From positions 118,501 through 182,500 of the forward strand of contig NC_021191.1 in NCBI RefSeq assembly GCF_000389965.1: 64,000 bases of DNA, in the 5' to 3' direction. The notes beneath the pieces are model-generated. The model ran no database searches. It was not told the DNA's origin and was given only the letters and a program-made list of their open reading frames with translations. Source of the DNA: Actinoplanes sp. N902-109 (GTDB lineage: Bacteria; Actinomycetota; Actinomycetes; Mycobacteriales; Micromonosporaceae). The position numbers and the translations under genes are program-made. Shown piece after piece: positions 47,185 through 55,619 of this stretch; position 1 is the first letter of the stretch, and every line of letters starts with the position of its first letter.

Positions 47185-47224
47185 GGACACCTCTGACGTG
47201 GGTCAATCGCCCCGTGATCATAGG

Positions 47225-47653
47225 TCAGCCCGGTACCGGGAACTCGGCCCAGACATGCTTCACGTCGGATTCGGCATACCACCCGATCTCCAGGGCGAAC
47301 TGCCGGGCGAGTTGCAGACCCAGACCGCCCTTGCCGATCTCGCGGCCCGGGCTGTACTTGGGCACCGCGTTGGGCGCGTGATCGGCGACATCCAGCACGA
47401 ACCGGTCGCCGTTGCGGCCCAGCCGTACGGTGGTCGGCGGCAGCCCGTGCCGCAGCGCGTTCGTGGCCAGCTCGGTGGCGACCAGGACGACCTTCTCCGG
47501 CACCTCGTCGAGGGGCGTCCCGTGCGGCAGCACCTCCCCGGTCAGCGCTTTGTGCAGCGATGCCCGCAACGTCTTGAGTTCCGCGGGGCTGTCCAACGTC
47601 CATCGCCGCAGCTCGGTCATCACGGGCGGCGTCTGCGCGCTCAGGTGGGCCAT
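47225..47653 (-). CDS. RsbW-like anti-sigma factor kinase (HATPase_c)
   Basis: 142 residues. The ATP-binding N box is ATELATNALRHG and the G box is GKGGLGLQLA. It is a small serine kinase of the anti-sigma/RsbW type that would phosphorylate the STAS protein encoded 40 bp downstream. Its ATG could be at 47653 or an internal codon. Confidence 0.85.
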   Translation of the reverse strand: MAHLSAQTPPVMTELRRWTLDSPAELKTLRASLHKALTGEVLPHGTPLDEVPEKVVLVATELATNALRHGLPPTTVRLGRNGDRFVLDVADHAPNAVPKYSPGREIGKGGLGLQLARQFALEIGWYAESDVKHVWAEFPVPG

Positions 47654-47683
47654 GACCGGGAAAGTGCCCGCTTAGCTGCTCGT

Positions 47684-48553
47684 TCATGCCCGTTGCGCGG
47701 TGAACTCCCGCATCCGCAGCCGAGCCGGGCTGGTGCCCCACCACCGGCGGGCGCAGCGGACCAGCACAGCGGGCTCGGACAGGCCGAGTGCGGCGGCGAC
47801 CCGGGCGAGGGGAAGGTCGGTCGTGGTCAGGTGTTCGTACGCCTTGCGGCGCCGGACGCAGTCCAGGATCTCCGCGAACGGCAGTCCCTCGTCCACCAAA
47901 GTGCGCTGCAGGGTGCGCGGGTGCACGCCGAGCGACCGGGCCACGTCGGCCAGGCCGATCGGGGCCGCGCCCAGCCGGCGCACCAGCGTCTCGCGGACCC
48001 GCCAGGCCGTCTCGGACCGCTCACCCGCGGCATGCCGGACCGGCCGGGACAGCACGCCGGCCGGCAGCCGCAGCACCGCCACCGGCCGGTCGAAGCACAC
48101 CTTCGCCCCGAACGACTCGGTGTACCGCGCCGGATCGGCGGCCGGTGCCCGGGTGAGCTCCACCGACCGGGGCCCGTAGTCGCCGTCGGTCAGCGCCGTG
48201 ACGCTGCGGTGCAACCAGAGCATCACCAGGTCGGCGGCGACCGCGGAGGTGCGGGGGCCACCGGCCGGGCGGACCGCGACGACCCGGCGGGCGCCCCGGG
48301 GATCCTGCCCGATCGCCACGTCGCTGCCCAGCAGGCGGCGCGTGGCAGCCCCGAGCGCATCGGCCACCGTGCCGCCGACGGGGTGCGCCGGGTCGAGGTG
48401 CGCACCGATCAGCAGGCCGAGATCCGGCCGGTCCAACGCCGCCGCCGCGTGCTCCAGCAGCGCGTCGATGCCCGGACCGGCCTGCGCGGCGAGCGCCCCG
48501 GGATCCCCACCGAGCCCGTCGACCGTCTCCCGGAACGTCTGCTGCAGCGACAC
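47684..48553 (-). CDS. AraC family transcriptional regulator
   Basis: 289 residues. The C-terminal ~90 residues are a two-HTH AraC domain (IGLADVARSLGVHPRTLQRTLVDEGLPFAEIL, then LPLARVAAALGLSEPAVLVRCARRWWGTSPARLR). The N-terminal ~190 residues are an effector domain of the OruR/Arabinose_bd_2 kind. It is divergent from the flavin monooxygenase with an 82-bp gap, so it likely regulates that gene. Confidence 0.9.
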   Translation of the reverse strand: MSLQQTFRETVDGLGGDPGALAAQAGPGIDALLEHAAAALDRPDLGLLIGAHLDPAHPVGGTVADALGAATRRLLGSDVAIGQDPRGARRVVAVRPAGGPRTSAVAADLVMLWLHRSVTALTDGDYGPRSVELTRAPAADPARYTESFGAKVCFDRPVAVLRLPAGVLSRPVRHAAGERSETAWRVRETLVRRLGAAPIGLADVARSLGVHPRTLQRTLVDEGLPFAEILDCVRRRKAYEHLTTTDLPLARVAAALGLSEPAVLVRCARRWWGTSPARLRMREFTAQRA

Positions 48554-48635
48554 CCGCCGATGCTACCCACTGTGCCGAAGAAGTCGTCGCGCTGGATCAA
48601 TGACCCCCGCGGCGGCCACTTCTAGCGTCGGCCGG

Positions 48636-50051
48636 GTGACTGATCTGTCGGACAACGAAGCTGAAGTCATCATCGTGGGCGCCGGCCCGGTCGGCCTCTG
48701 GCTGGCCGCCGAGCTGCGGCTGGCCGGCGTGGACACGATGGTGCTCGAACGGGCGGCCGAGCCGGTGCCGCACCCCAAGGCGCTCGGGCTGCATGCCCGT
48801 ACGCTGGAACAGCTGGCCCTGCGCGGAGCGGTGGACGCCTTCCTCGCCGGTGGCGTACAGGTGCCGGCGTGGCACTTCGGCTTCCTGGAGCAGCGACTCG
48901 ACCTGACCCGGCTCGACTCCCCGTACCCGTTCCTGCTGTCCTTCCCGCAGGATCGGACGGAAGCCCTGCTGCAGCAGCGCGCCCTCGACCTCGGCGCCCG
49001 GATCATCCGCAGCCAGGAGGTGGTGGGGCTCGACCAGGACGACACCGGCGTACGCCTCACCACGGCGTCCGGTGCCTCGCTGCACGCCGGGTGGGTGGTC
49101 GGTGCGGACGGTGCCGGCAGCGCCGTGCGACGCCTCACCGAGATCGACTTCCCGGGTACGGACGCAGACGTCTACGCCTATCTCGGCGACGTCCACGCGG
49201 AGCAACCCCCGCCCCCCGGCTACGGCGTGCAGAACGAGCGCGGTGCCCTCATCGTGGCGCCCCTGCCCGGCGGCGTCATCCGGGTCACCGGCTACGACCC
49301 GGAAAATCAGGAACCCGGCCGCCGCGAGGTGACCCTGACGGAACTCAGCGAGACCGCCACCCGCATCACCGGCGCCGACTTCGGCCTGCACGACCCCACC
49401 TGGCTGACCCGCTTCGGCAACGCCACCCGGGTAGCCGCACGATACCGTCAAGGCCGCGTCCTCCTCGCCGGCGACGCCGCCCACATGCATTTCCCGGCCG
49501 GCGGCGTGGGCCTCAACCTCGGCCTGCAGGACGCCACCAACCTGGGCTGGAAACTCGCCGCCGTCGCCCAGGACCGAGCCCCCGCCACCCTCCTCGACAC
49601 CTACGGCACGGAACGCCGCCCCTGGGCCCTCGACGTCGCCGAACACACCCTCGCCCAGACCGCCCTGATCACCGCCACGACCCCGACTGGGCAGGCCCTC
49701 CGCCGCCTGCTCAGCGGCCTGATCGGCACCCTGCCCGACCTGTCCCTCACCCTGGCCCGGCGACTCGCGGGCGTGGACGTGCGCTACCCGGCTGCGGCCG
49801 GCGCACATCCGCTGACCGGCACATCGCTGACCGCCGGCCTCGAACTACGGGACGCGCGACCCGCTCTGGTGACAGCGCCGGGCGTCCAACTCCCGCCTCC
49901 GCCCGGAATCCGCGTGGTCGAACTCCCGTCGCTGCCCGGCGCAACGGCCGCCCTCATCCGCCCCGACGGCCACGTCTGGTGGGCAACCTCCGAGCAACAC
50001 CCGGCCGCAGCGGCCCAGCAAGCCCTGGCTTCCTTCAACGTCCGCTTCTGA
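48636..50051 (+). CDS. Group A FAD-dependent monooxygenase
   Basis: 471 residues with all three class A motifs: GAGPVGLWLAAE (ADP-binding), GADGAGSAVR (DG motif) and GDAAHMHFPAGGVGLNLGLQDATN (GD motif). Relatives hydroxylate aromatic compounds, including rifamycin (Rox type) and polyketides. The C-terminal ~100 residues form the thioredoxin-like extension of this class. Start is GTG at 48636. A 10-bp hairpin follows the stop. Confidence 0.9.
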   Translation: MTDLSDNEAEVIIVGAGPVGLWLAAELRLAGVDTMVLERAAEPVPHPKALGLHARTLEQLALRGAVDAFLAGGVQVPAWHFGFLEQRLDLTRLDSPYPFLLSFPQDRTEALLQQRALDLGARIIRSQEVVGLDQDDTGVRLTTASGASLHAGWVVGADGAGSAVRRLTEIDFPGTDADVYAYLGDVHAEQPPPPGYGVQNERGALIVAPLPGGVIRVTGYDPENQEPGRREVTLTELSETATRITGADFGLHDPTWLTRFGNATRVAARYRQGRVLLAGDAAHMHFPAGGVGLNLGLQDATNLGWKLAAVAQDRAPATLLDTYGTERRPWALDVAEHTLAQTALITATTPTGQALRRLLSGLIGTLPDLSLTLARRLAGVDVRYPAAAGAHPLTGTSLTAGLELRDARPALVTAPGVQLPPPPGIRVVELPSLPGATAALIRPDGHVWWATSEQHPAAAAQQALASFNVRF

Positions 50052-50060
50052 ACGTTGGTA

Positions 50061-50091
50061 TGCGGCTCGACGACACGTTCATCGAGCCGCA
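50061..50091 (+). terminator. Hairpin terminator after the monooxygenase
   Basis: Perfect 10-bp stem TGCGGCTCGA / TCGAGCCGCA with an 11-nt loop, 10 nt past the stop codon. Confidence 0.75.
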
Positions 50092-50230
50092 ATCAGCGCG
50101 AAGGCAACAGGTGTCAGAAAGCCGAGGGCGACGACCTGAGCGGCATAGCCGGCGCGCAGGAACCCGGGGCGTTCTGCGTTCGGGCAACACGTAAGAGCTT
50201 ATGCCAATGATCGAGTCGCTTGAGTTTGTG

Positions 50231-50887
50231 CTACTTCAGCGGCACCTTCACGCCGGCGGTGTAGGACGATTCATGCAGCACCACTGAGGCTAGTTTCGTG
50301 TGCTTCGGCACGTCGAACACCAGCGTCGCCGTCACCTGGTTACCGGGGTTGATGTCCTCGAGGAACGTCTGACCATCGTCGTTGGCATCCATCCCCGCCG
50401 CCCCGTCAGCGGAATATTCGACGCCATCAGCGGTGTACGCCTTCTGCGACGAGTCATCGAACGACTCCACTGACTTACCCACGTTCTTGACCTTGGTAAT
50501 GATCAGGCAAAACTCGCCTTGGGCTTTCGTGCCGAACGTTTCGCTGCCCACGTGGTCCACGCCGCAGGCCATCCTCGTGACAGTGAACTCGAACTTGCCG
50601 TCCGTGGCGGGCTTGTTCATTGCCCCGACGGCGGCGTTCTTGCCCTGCTGGTTGGCGTCCATCTCGCCCGCGGCGTCCGCTACGACCTTCGCCCCGCCGG
50701 CGAAGAGGGCGAACACGCCGACGCATCCAAGGACCGTCAGGACGGCCAAGCTACCGACGACCCACGGCCACTTCTTGCGCTTCTTCGGCGGCTCCTGCAT
50801 GGGCTGTCCGTAGGCGGGGGCTCCGGGTTGCCCACTGACTGGTTGCTGTGGGTGCTGCACGTATGGGGGTTGTTGCTGATACGACAT
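50231..50887 (-). CDS. DUF4352-type membrane-anchored protein
   Basis: 218 residues. The N-terminal cytoplasmic part is Gln/Pro-rich (YQQQPPYVQHPQQPVSGQPG) and ends in KKRKK. A transmembrane helix follows (WPWVVGSLAVLTVLGCVGVFALF). The outer domain is a telokin-like beta sandwich typical of DUF4352 (FEFTVTRMACGVDHVG, then FCLIITKVKNVGKSVESFDDSSQK). The function is unknown. ATG at 50887 has GGAGTA upstream, and the leader is hairpin-rich. Confidence 0.82.
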   Translation of the reverse strand: MSYQQQPPYVQHPQQPVSGQPGAPAYGQPMQEPPKKRKKWPWVVGSLAVLTVLGCVGVFALFAGGAKVVADAAGEMDANQQGKNAAVGAMNKPATDGKFEFTVTRMACGVDHVGSETFGTKAQGEFCLIITKVKNVGKSVESFDDSSQKAYTADGVEYSADGAAGMDANDDGQTFLEDINPGNQVTATLVFDVPKHTKLASVVLHESSYTAGVKVPLK

Positions 50888-50910
50888 GGGAGTACTCCGT
50901 GGACTGTTCA

Positions 50911-50955
50911 GGACTGGTTGGTGGCGGCCGGAACCAGTCCAAGAATCCGGCCGCC
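50911..50955 (-). promoter_or_regulatory. Two mutually exclusive hairpins in the DUF4352 leader
   Basis: Stem A is GGACTGGTT (50911-50919) / AACCAGTCC (50932-50940). Stem B is GGCGGCCGGA (50923-50932) / TCCGGCCGCC (50946-50955). Their arms interleave, so only one can form. On the minus strand stem B forms first. It could be an attenuator, or stem B may simply end the upstream operon. Confidence 0.5.
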
Positions 50956-51063
50956 GGTCGATCCTGAGCGCTGCAGCGTGTGTCGTACAGACAACGCGCT
51001 GCGATCTCAGGTGATCAGCATCCTGATACGCCTGTCCGGGCGACCCGGTCCGGGTAGTGCCGG

Positions 51064-51402
51064 TCAGCCCATGCCGTCGTCGAAGTCCACGTCCTGCGCG
51101 GAGCGGTCTACGGTGGTGTGCAGGGCCTCGCACACCACGCGGTGCTCCTGCTCGACGACGCGGAAGTAACACTGCACTCCCTGCAGGCCATCCTCGATGT
51201 CCGGCAGATAGCAGCCGGGCACCCACAGCACCCACACGTTGCTCTCGCCGTCGACCAGGCGTGCTCTGACGCGGACGTCGAGATGCTGTAGTTCTGGCGC
51301 CCACGCCGACACCTGGGCCATGATTTCCGGCCGGGGGCGCTCCTCGGCCGACCAGCGTTGCAGCGCGTCGTCAAAACCCTCAACCCGCCACTCGTTGGTC
51401 AC
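51064..51402 (-). CDS. Protein of unknown function downstream of a Panacea-domain gene
   Basis: 112 residues, no family recognised. The strand-rich middle (LDVRVRARLVDGESNVWVLWVPGCYLPDIEDG) suggests a small beta domain. GTG at 51402 has a G-rich site (GGGGGG) upstream. Its start is 19 nt after the stop of the Panacea-domain gene, so they form a two-gene operon. By analogy with PanA-PanT systems it could be the toxin, but nothing in the sequence proves that. Confidence 0.65.
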   Translation of the reverse strand: MTNEWRVEGFDDALQRWSAEERPRPEIMAQVSAWAPELQHLDVRVRARLVDGESNVWVLWVPGCYLPDIEDGLQGVQCYFRVVEQEHRVVCEALHTTVDRSAQDVDFDDGMG

Positions 51403-51421
51403 GCATCCCCCCACCTGCACG

Positions 51422-51964
51422 TCAGCGGTTCGTCAGGCCCTGCCAGTACACCGACGCCTCAGCCATGTCGGCGCGGCCGGGCCGTTCGTCGTCCGGGTCG
51501 TCGGTTTCGGCGGGCCGGCGGAACCAGTCGGTCAGCCACGCCCATTCAATGCGGGGACTGCTCGCGGACTTCATCGCCAACTGCCACGGCGTTGACGCTT
51601 GCACCAGGGTCCGCAGGTCAGCGGGAGACAGAGCGCTGTAGCGCGAGATGACGTAGCCGACGGTGTTCAGTGTCGCTTCGTCGCTGGAGGGCTCGGTGGT
51701 CTCGTCGTGGTCCTCGTGGAGAGTGACACTGCGTTCGGTGGCGTACAGGGCGTCGACGAACAGCGGCTCGCCGAAGCGGGCCAGGTGGTGGCCCTGGGCG
51801 AAGAACAACAGCAGATGCAGCTTGCCCGGCTTGAGGCCGGCGCGGCGGGCTTCTATGGCGGTGATGACGGAGGCGGCACTGGTCATCGGGGCAACATAGC
51901 GACGCCCGGCCAAGGTCAGAAGAACCGATTCGGGCGATCGGGTGACAGGGGCTGTAGTTATCAC
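51422..51964 (-). CDS. Panacea (DUF4065/SocA-like) domain protein, possible antitoxin
   Basis: 180 residues. The core KLHLLLFFAQGHHLARFGEPLF followed by an acidic loop and SPADLRTLVQASTPW matches the Panacea/DUF4065 layout. This domain neutralises diverse toxins in some two-gene systems. GTG at 51964 has GGAGG 5 nt upstream. An ATG at 51886 (MTSAASV) is a shorter alternative. It leads a two-gene operon beside an integrase remnant and tRNA genes. Confidence 0.6.
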   Translation of the reverse strand: MITTAPVTRSPESVLLTLAGRRYVAPMTSAASVITAIEARRAGLKPGKLHLLLFFAQGHHLARFGEPLFVDALYATERSVTLHEDHDETTEPSSDEATLNTVGYVISRYSALSPADLRTLVQASTPWQLAMKSASSPRIEWAWLTDWFRRPAETDDPDDERPGRADMAEASVYWQGLTNR

Positions 51965-52445
51965 ACAGTCCTCCATTCCCGGCACCGATGGTGCACCGAA
52001 GGTATCGGCTTAGTGACTGTGTGCCTGTCGGATCTCGGACTCGTCGGACATGGTCATGATTCCTTCATGTGCGAACCAAAGGAGTTGCGATCAAAGCCGA
52101 AGCCTTAACGAAGTTTGCTGATATCACCAGCACGTTCGCGAGAACGGACAACTTGTAGTCGTCGCTAGACGACTACCCGGTGCTGGTCGGCGAGTGGACG
52201 TGCGCGACCGCTGAAGAGCACGCCCTCGTGCGGGCGGATGATGAGGAACGTAGAAAGCCGTCCGCGGCGAAGCGCATCAAGGCTGCCGCGGAGTCAGGGT
52301 AGAAGACAAGGGCCATCGCCTTACCCTCCTGCGGACGGCGGCCCGGTCCACCAGCTCCTGAATAGCTGGGCGGCGCATCTCCCGAAGCGGCGTGCTGCTG
52401 TGGATGTGGCTCGGCGCCGACACCACCCACTCGCTGTTCGGCTGA
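51965..52445. other. Decayed intergenic region
   Basis: About 480 bp without an intact gene. A short frame near 52168-52302 (DDYPVLVGEWTCATAEEHAL, ending KAAAESG) has coding-like composition but is preceded by stop codons, so it may be the tail of a lost gene. The rest shows no promoter, repeat or RNA I can support. Confidence 0.4.
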
Positions 52446-52690
52446 TCACCAATCGACCGACGCCTTATAGGTGTTCAGGTACGACACCAGTGCGGGCGCC
52501 ATGACCGTCTGGTGAACCATCGCGGTGGGGTGGACACCGTCGCTGGTGTAGCCCGGCGCCTTCCGGACGTTGCTGTCCCGAGCCGTCATCAACAGATCCG
52601 CCATCTCAATGACCCCGTACACGCTGGCGTGCGCCTTCGAGCGGATCCAGTTGTTCACCGTGGCCAGGTTCGCGGCGGTGACCGTGGAGC
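52446..52690 (-). pseudogene. C-terminal fragment of an SGNH hydrolase
   Basis: About 80 residues ending YKASVDW that carry the C-terminal half of an SGNH hydrolase, including the catalytic DGVHPT block V. The Ser block and all N-terminal parts are missing. The upstream frame runs antisense into the integrase fragment, so the gene was truncated by a rearrangement near 52690. Confidence 0.6.
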
Positions 52691-53430
52691 CGGTGCCTTC
52701 CGCGGATCTCGTCGGGGCGCTGGGTGATGCGGTGCCTAACCTGACCCGCAGCAACGTCGCCAAGGACGCGAAGCTATCGACGGCGAAGAAGCGCGAGGTG
52801 CGCCCGCCTCAGCCGGAGCAGCTGGGCGCGTTCCTCGACGACGCCCACCACGAGCGGCTGTACCCGCTGCTGGTGCTGGCCGGCTACTCGGGGCTGCGCC
52901 GCGGCGAGCTCGTCGGGCTGAAGTGGGACGACATCGACATGACCACCGGGAAGATCGTCATGGCGCGGCAGATCTCCTCGGTGGGCTACGAGGTTGAGGA
53001 GACCGACGCCAAGACCGAGGCCGGGCAGGACCGGGTGGTGTTCGTCGACCAGGTCGTGCTGGAGATCCTGACCGCGTGGGCGGCGACCCAGATGCTCGAG
53101 CGGGAGCAGTGGGGCGAGGCGTACCACGATGGCGGGTGGATGTTCACGCGCGAGGATGGCCAGCCGTACCACCCGGACCGGGTGACCAAGGTGGCGTCGC
53201 GGTTGCTGCGCCGGTTCGGCCTCGACGCGAGCCTGCGCAGCTTGCGGCACTTCTGGGCGGCGGGGCCGATCTCGTCGGGTGCGGACATCTTGACGGTGTC
53301 GAAGGCTATGGGACACGCCTCGATCTCGGTGACGTCGGACATCTACGGGTCGCTGTTCGACAAGTCATCGGCGGCGATGTCGCAGCGGGCGGCGGCGCTC
53401 ATTCCTCGGACTGCGGAGCAGGCTGCCTGA
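52690..53430 (+). pseudogene. Tyrosine recombinase/integrase, 5'-truncated
   Basis: About 245 residues of a phage/ICE-type integrase. Present are the end of the core-binding domain (ALGDAVPNLTRSNVAKDA), the catalytic Arg in YSGLRRGELVGLKWDD, SLRHFWAA, and GHASISVTSDIYGSLF with the His and nucleophile Tyr. The N-terminal arm-binding part is absent. The HxxR of box II reads RSLR, so the first catalytic His is replaced. It lies 157 bp from the 3' end of tRNA-Phe, the usual attachment target of such elements. Confidence 0.7.
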
Positions 53431-53530
53431 ATGTGACGCTGGGGGTCCGGCCGGGGCGTCCCTAGCATTGCCCCCAGCAAGAGATCTCCAAGCCGGGTAT
53501 GTGGATCTCAACGGACCCCGGACAGCACAA

Positions 53531-53559
53531 CGCCCACCCGAGGAATCCCCAGGTGGGCG
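53531..53559 (-). terminator. Hairpin downstream of the tRNA cluster
   Basis: CGCCCACC (53531-53538) pairs with GGTGGGCG (53552-53559). On the minus strand it lies 25 nt beyond the CCA end of tRNA-Phe and is followed by TTGTG. Likely terminator of the tRNA transcript. Confidence 0.6.
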
Positions 53560-53586
53560 GTGCTCAAAGCCCGGCGAGAGGCTTGG

Positions 53587-53660
53587 TGGCCAGGGGCGGG
53601 GTCGAACCGCCGACCTTCCGATTTTCAGTCGGACGCTCGTACCAACTGAGCTACCTGGCC
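53587..53660 (-). tRNA. tRNA-Phe (anticodon GAA)
   Basis: Reads GGCCAGGTAGCTCAGTTGG from the 5' end. The acceptor GGCCAGG pairs with CCTGGCC. The anticodon loop CTGAAAA gives GAA, and the T arm is GGCGG-TTCGACC-CCGCC. A and an encoded CCA follow (53587-53584). It is the last of three tRNAs on this strand, and its 3' end faces the integrase remnant. Confidence 0.95.
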
Positions 53661-53695
53661 ATTGCCGCGTATATGGCCCGCGACTGGGCTTGTGG

Positions 53696-53769
53696 CGGTC
53701 CTGACGGGACTTGAACCCGCGACCTCCGCCTTGACAGGGCGGCGAGCACTCCAACTGCTCCACAGGACC
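53696..53769 (-). tRNA. tRNA-Asp (anticodon GTC)
   Basis: Acceptor GGTCCTG pairs with CAGGACC. The anticodon arm is CCGCC-CTGTCAA-GGCGG with GTC. The T arm is GCGGG-TTCAAGT-CCCGT with a weak outer pair. The discriminator G is followed by an encoded CCA. It lies between tRNA-Glu and tRNA-Phe. Confidence 0.95.
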
Positions 53770-53815
53770 TTGCTGGTATTGCTATCTTACAGACGCTCCG
53801 ACCGAGGTCGGCTCG

Positions 53816-53888
53816 TACCCCCAACGGGATTCGAACCCGTGCTACCGCCTTGAAAGGGCGGCGTCCTAGGCCACTAGACGATGAGGGC
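53816..53888 (-). tRNA. tRNA-Glu (anticodon TTC)
   Basis: Starts GCCCTCATCGTCTAGTGG. The anticodon arm is CCGCC-CTTTCAA-GGCGG with TTC, and the T arm is ACGGG-TTCGAAT-CCCGT. The acceptor has a terminal G-T wobble and the CCA is not fully encoded. First gene of the tRNA transcript. Confidence 0.94.
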
Positions 53889-53960
53889 AACCCCGCTATC
53901 CTCGCACATTCGCGATTCCTGCGGCGTAAGCCCCAACCGGGCCCCGCTTGAGGCTTGGAA

Positions 53961-53990
53961 AGCATACGTGATCCGGGGCCCGTCATCCAA
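53961..53990 (-). promoter_or_regulatory. Promoter of the tRNA-Glu-Asp-Phe operon
   Basis: On the minus strand TTGGAT (53990-53985), an 18-bp spacer and TATGCT (53966-53961) form a good housekeeping-type promoter. Transcription would start about 65 nt before tRNA-Glu. Confidence 0.6.
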
Positions 53991-54055
53991 ACCGGTATCC
54001 CCCTTCCCGGAAAAGCTGCCCTGAGCAGGGGAAACGTGACCCAGGGCGGGGGTGT

Positions 54056-55057
54056 TCAGGACGGGGTGTGTTGCGGACCACGTTCTCGGGTCGGGGTAAT
54101 GGTGGTGGCGGCTGTGGCTACCGTGCGGATTCCTTCGGCGAGGTCGGCCAGGAAGACGACGCCGTCGGGGAGGCTGGCGGTCGTCCAGCCGGGGCCGGCC
54201 GCGGCGGCCAGGAGGGGGCGGTGGCCGCTGGTGAGCAGGCGTTCCCATTGGGCGGGGTCGGCCGAGGAGGGCAGCTGGGACCAGAGCACCACGGCTGAGG
54301 GGCCGGTGCGGGCCACGGCGTCGATCAAAGCCTGGGTTGGCAGGCGGGGGCCCAGCAGGCGGCTGGGGACGCCGATCTCCGCCAGGGCCGCCGCCAGGGC
54401 TTCCAGGGGCAGGGTGTGCTGTTCCTCGTCGGCCGCGGCGAGCAGGACCCGGGGGATCTGGGTGCTGGGCGGCCGGGGCACCGAACCGAAGACCTCGGTG
54501 ACCGTACGGGAGATCAGGTGCTCGACATCGATGAAGCGGTGGGTGGCCGCGTAGCGCTCGCCGACGCCGATCAGCACCGGCATGAGGATTTCTTCCCAGG
54601 TGGCGACCACGCCGCGGTCCGCCAGGCTGGTGGTCAGGATGTCGCGCAGGGTGGGTGCGTCCAGGTGCATGGCAGCCCGGGCCGCTCCTCGTGCGGCGGG
54701 GCCTGCTCTGCCCGTACGGATGGTCGAGCCGCCGCCGGTGCGACCGGAAGCGGCCGTATCGAGCGAGGTGTAGTCGTCGTCGGCGGGGGTATGGGCAGAC
54801 GGCTCGTCCTGGTCCGGTGTCGTGGGCATCGGGGCGCGCCGGGCCCACGCCGCTGCTTCCGCAGGCGGGACACCCTGGGCGGTGAGCCGGCGCATCACCT
54901 GGAGCCGGTCGAGATCCTCGCTGGTGTAGCGCCGGTGCTGGCCCGGCACGTGGTGGCTCGGGCCCAGCCCGTAGCGCTGGTGCCAGGTGCGCAGTGTGGT
55001 GACGGCGACCCCGAGGCGGCGGGCAACCGCCCCGGCTGTCAGGGCCTCGTCAGCCAC
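54056..55057 (-). CDS. MerR regulator with CarH/LitR-like B12-binding domain
   Basis: 333 residues. The N-terminal MerR helix is LTAGAVARRLGVAVTTLRTWHQRYGL (6-31). A disordered linker spans about 76-130. The C-terminal part has a four-helix bundle then a Rossmann-like cobalamin fold. The CarH EH pair is present (E179-H180), as is E-Q-H (H214, likely cobalt ligand). However, the Wx9EH tryptophan is Tyr169, the upper-ligand His is Ala170, and the usual G after ExHxx is Pro217. It lies in the crtE-crtI-idi operon, so it probably controls carotenoid genes. GTG at 55057 overlaps the idi end by 8 nt. Confidence 0.82.
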   Translation of the reverse strand: MADEALTAGAVARRLGVAVTTLRTWHQRYGLGPSHHVPGQHRRYTSEDLDRLQVMRRLTAQGVPPAEAAAWARRAPMPTTPDQDEPSAHTPADDDYTSLDTAASGRTGGGSTIRTGRAGPAARGAARAAMHLDAPTLRDILTTSLADRGVVATWEEILMPVLIGVGERYAATHRFIDVEHLISRTVTEVFGSVPRPPSTQIPRVLLAAADEEQHTLPLEALAAALAEIGVPSRLLGPRLPTQALIDAVARTGPSAVVLWSQLPSSADPAQWERLLTSGHRPLLAAAAGPGWTTASLPDGVVFLADLAEGIRTVATAATTITPTRERGPQHTPS

Positions 55058-55619
55058 CGGAGTGCTCCGAGGCGCCGTCCCGGTCGAGGAAGCGTTGCAG
55101 CCGTTCGGTGACACCGGCCAGCCACGGCGCGTGTGCCCTCGGTTCGCGCATGACGGCCGCGGCCAGATCCTCGAGCGGGACCCAGCGGACGTCGGCGACC
55201 TCGTCCGGGTCGGCCAGCAGGACCGGGTCGGCCGGGACGTCGCCGAGCAGGACGTGGTCGTACTCGTACTCCACCCGTCCGGTCGTCGGGTCCTCGGCGT
55301 AGTACGAGTAGACCCCGACCTCGGACAGCTCCACGTCGGCGAAGCCGATCTCCTCCCGCAGCCGGCGCAGCGCGGCGGTCGTGGGGGTCTCGCCGGGCAG
55401 CGGGTGCCCGCAGCAGGTGTTGGCCCAGCGCAGCGGGAAGCGGGTCTTGACGGCGGCCCGCTGCTGCAGCAGCACCCGCCCGTCGGGGTCGCGCAGGAAC
55501 ACCGAGAACGCCCGGTGCAGCAGCCCGGGTGCACGGTGCGCCTGGTCGACGGTCGTCTGCCCGACGGCACCGCCGTTGGCGTCGACGAGCTCGACGAGGT
55601 GTTCCTCCCGAGCGGTCAT
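55050..55619 (-). CDS. idi: Isopentenyl-diphosphate delta-isomerase, type I
   Basis: 189-residue Nudix-type isomerase interconverting IPP and DMAPP. The catalytic Cys is in NTCCGHPLPGE, and the metal/acid Glu region is LRREEIGF-like (LRRLREEIGFADVEL). TTVDQAHRAPGLLHRAFSVFL is the usual N-terminal strand. It supplies DMAPP to crtE in the same operon and overlaps crtI by 4 nt (ATGA). Confidence 0.94.
   Translation of the reverse strand: MTAREEHLVELVDANGGAVGQTTVDQAHRAPGLLHRAFSVFLRDPDGRVLLQQRAAVKTRFPLRWANTCCGHPLPGETPTTAALRRLREEIGFADVELSEVGVYSYYAEDPTTGRVEYEYDHVLLGDVPADPVLLADPDEVADVRWVPLEDLAAAVMREPRAHAPWLAGVTERLQRFLDRDGASEHSGG

Noticed and set aside
50888..51063. Known metabolite riboswitch
   Set aside because: The hairpins do not match the conserved cores of cobalamin, SAM, TPP, FMN, glycine or ydaO classes as far as I can read.
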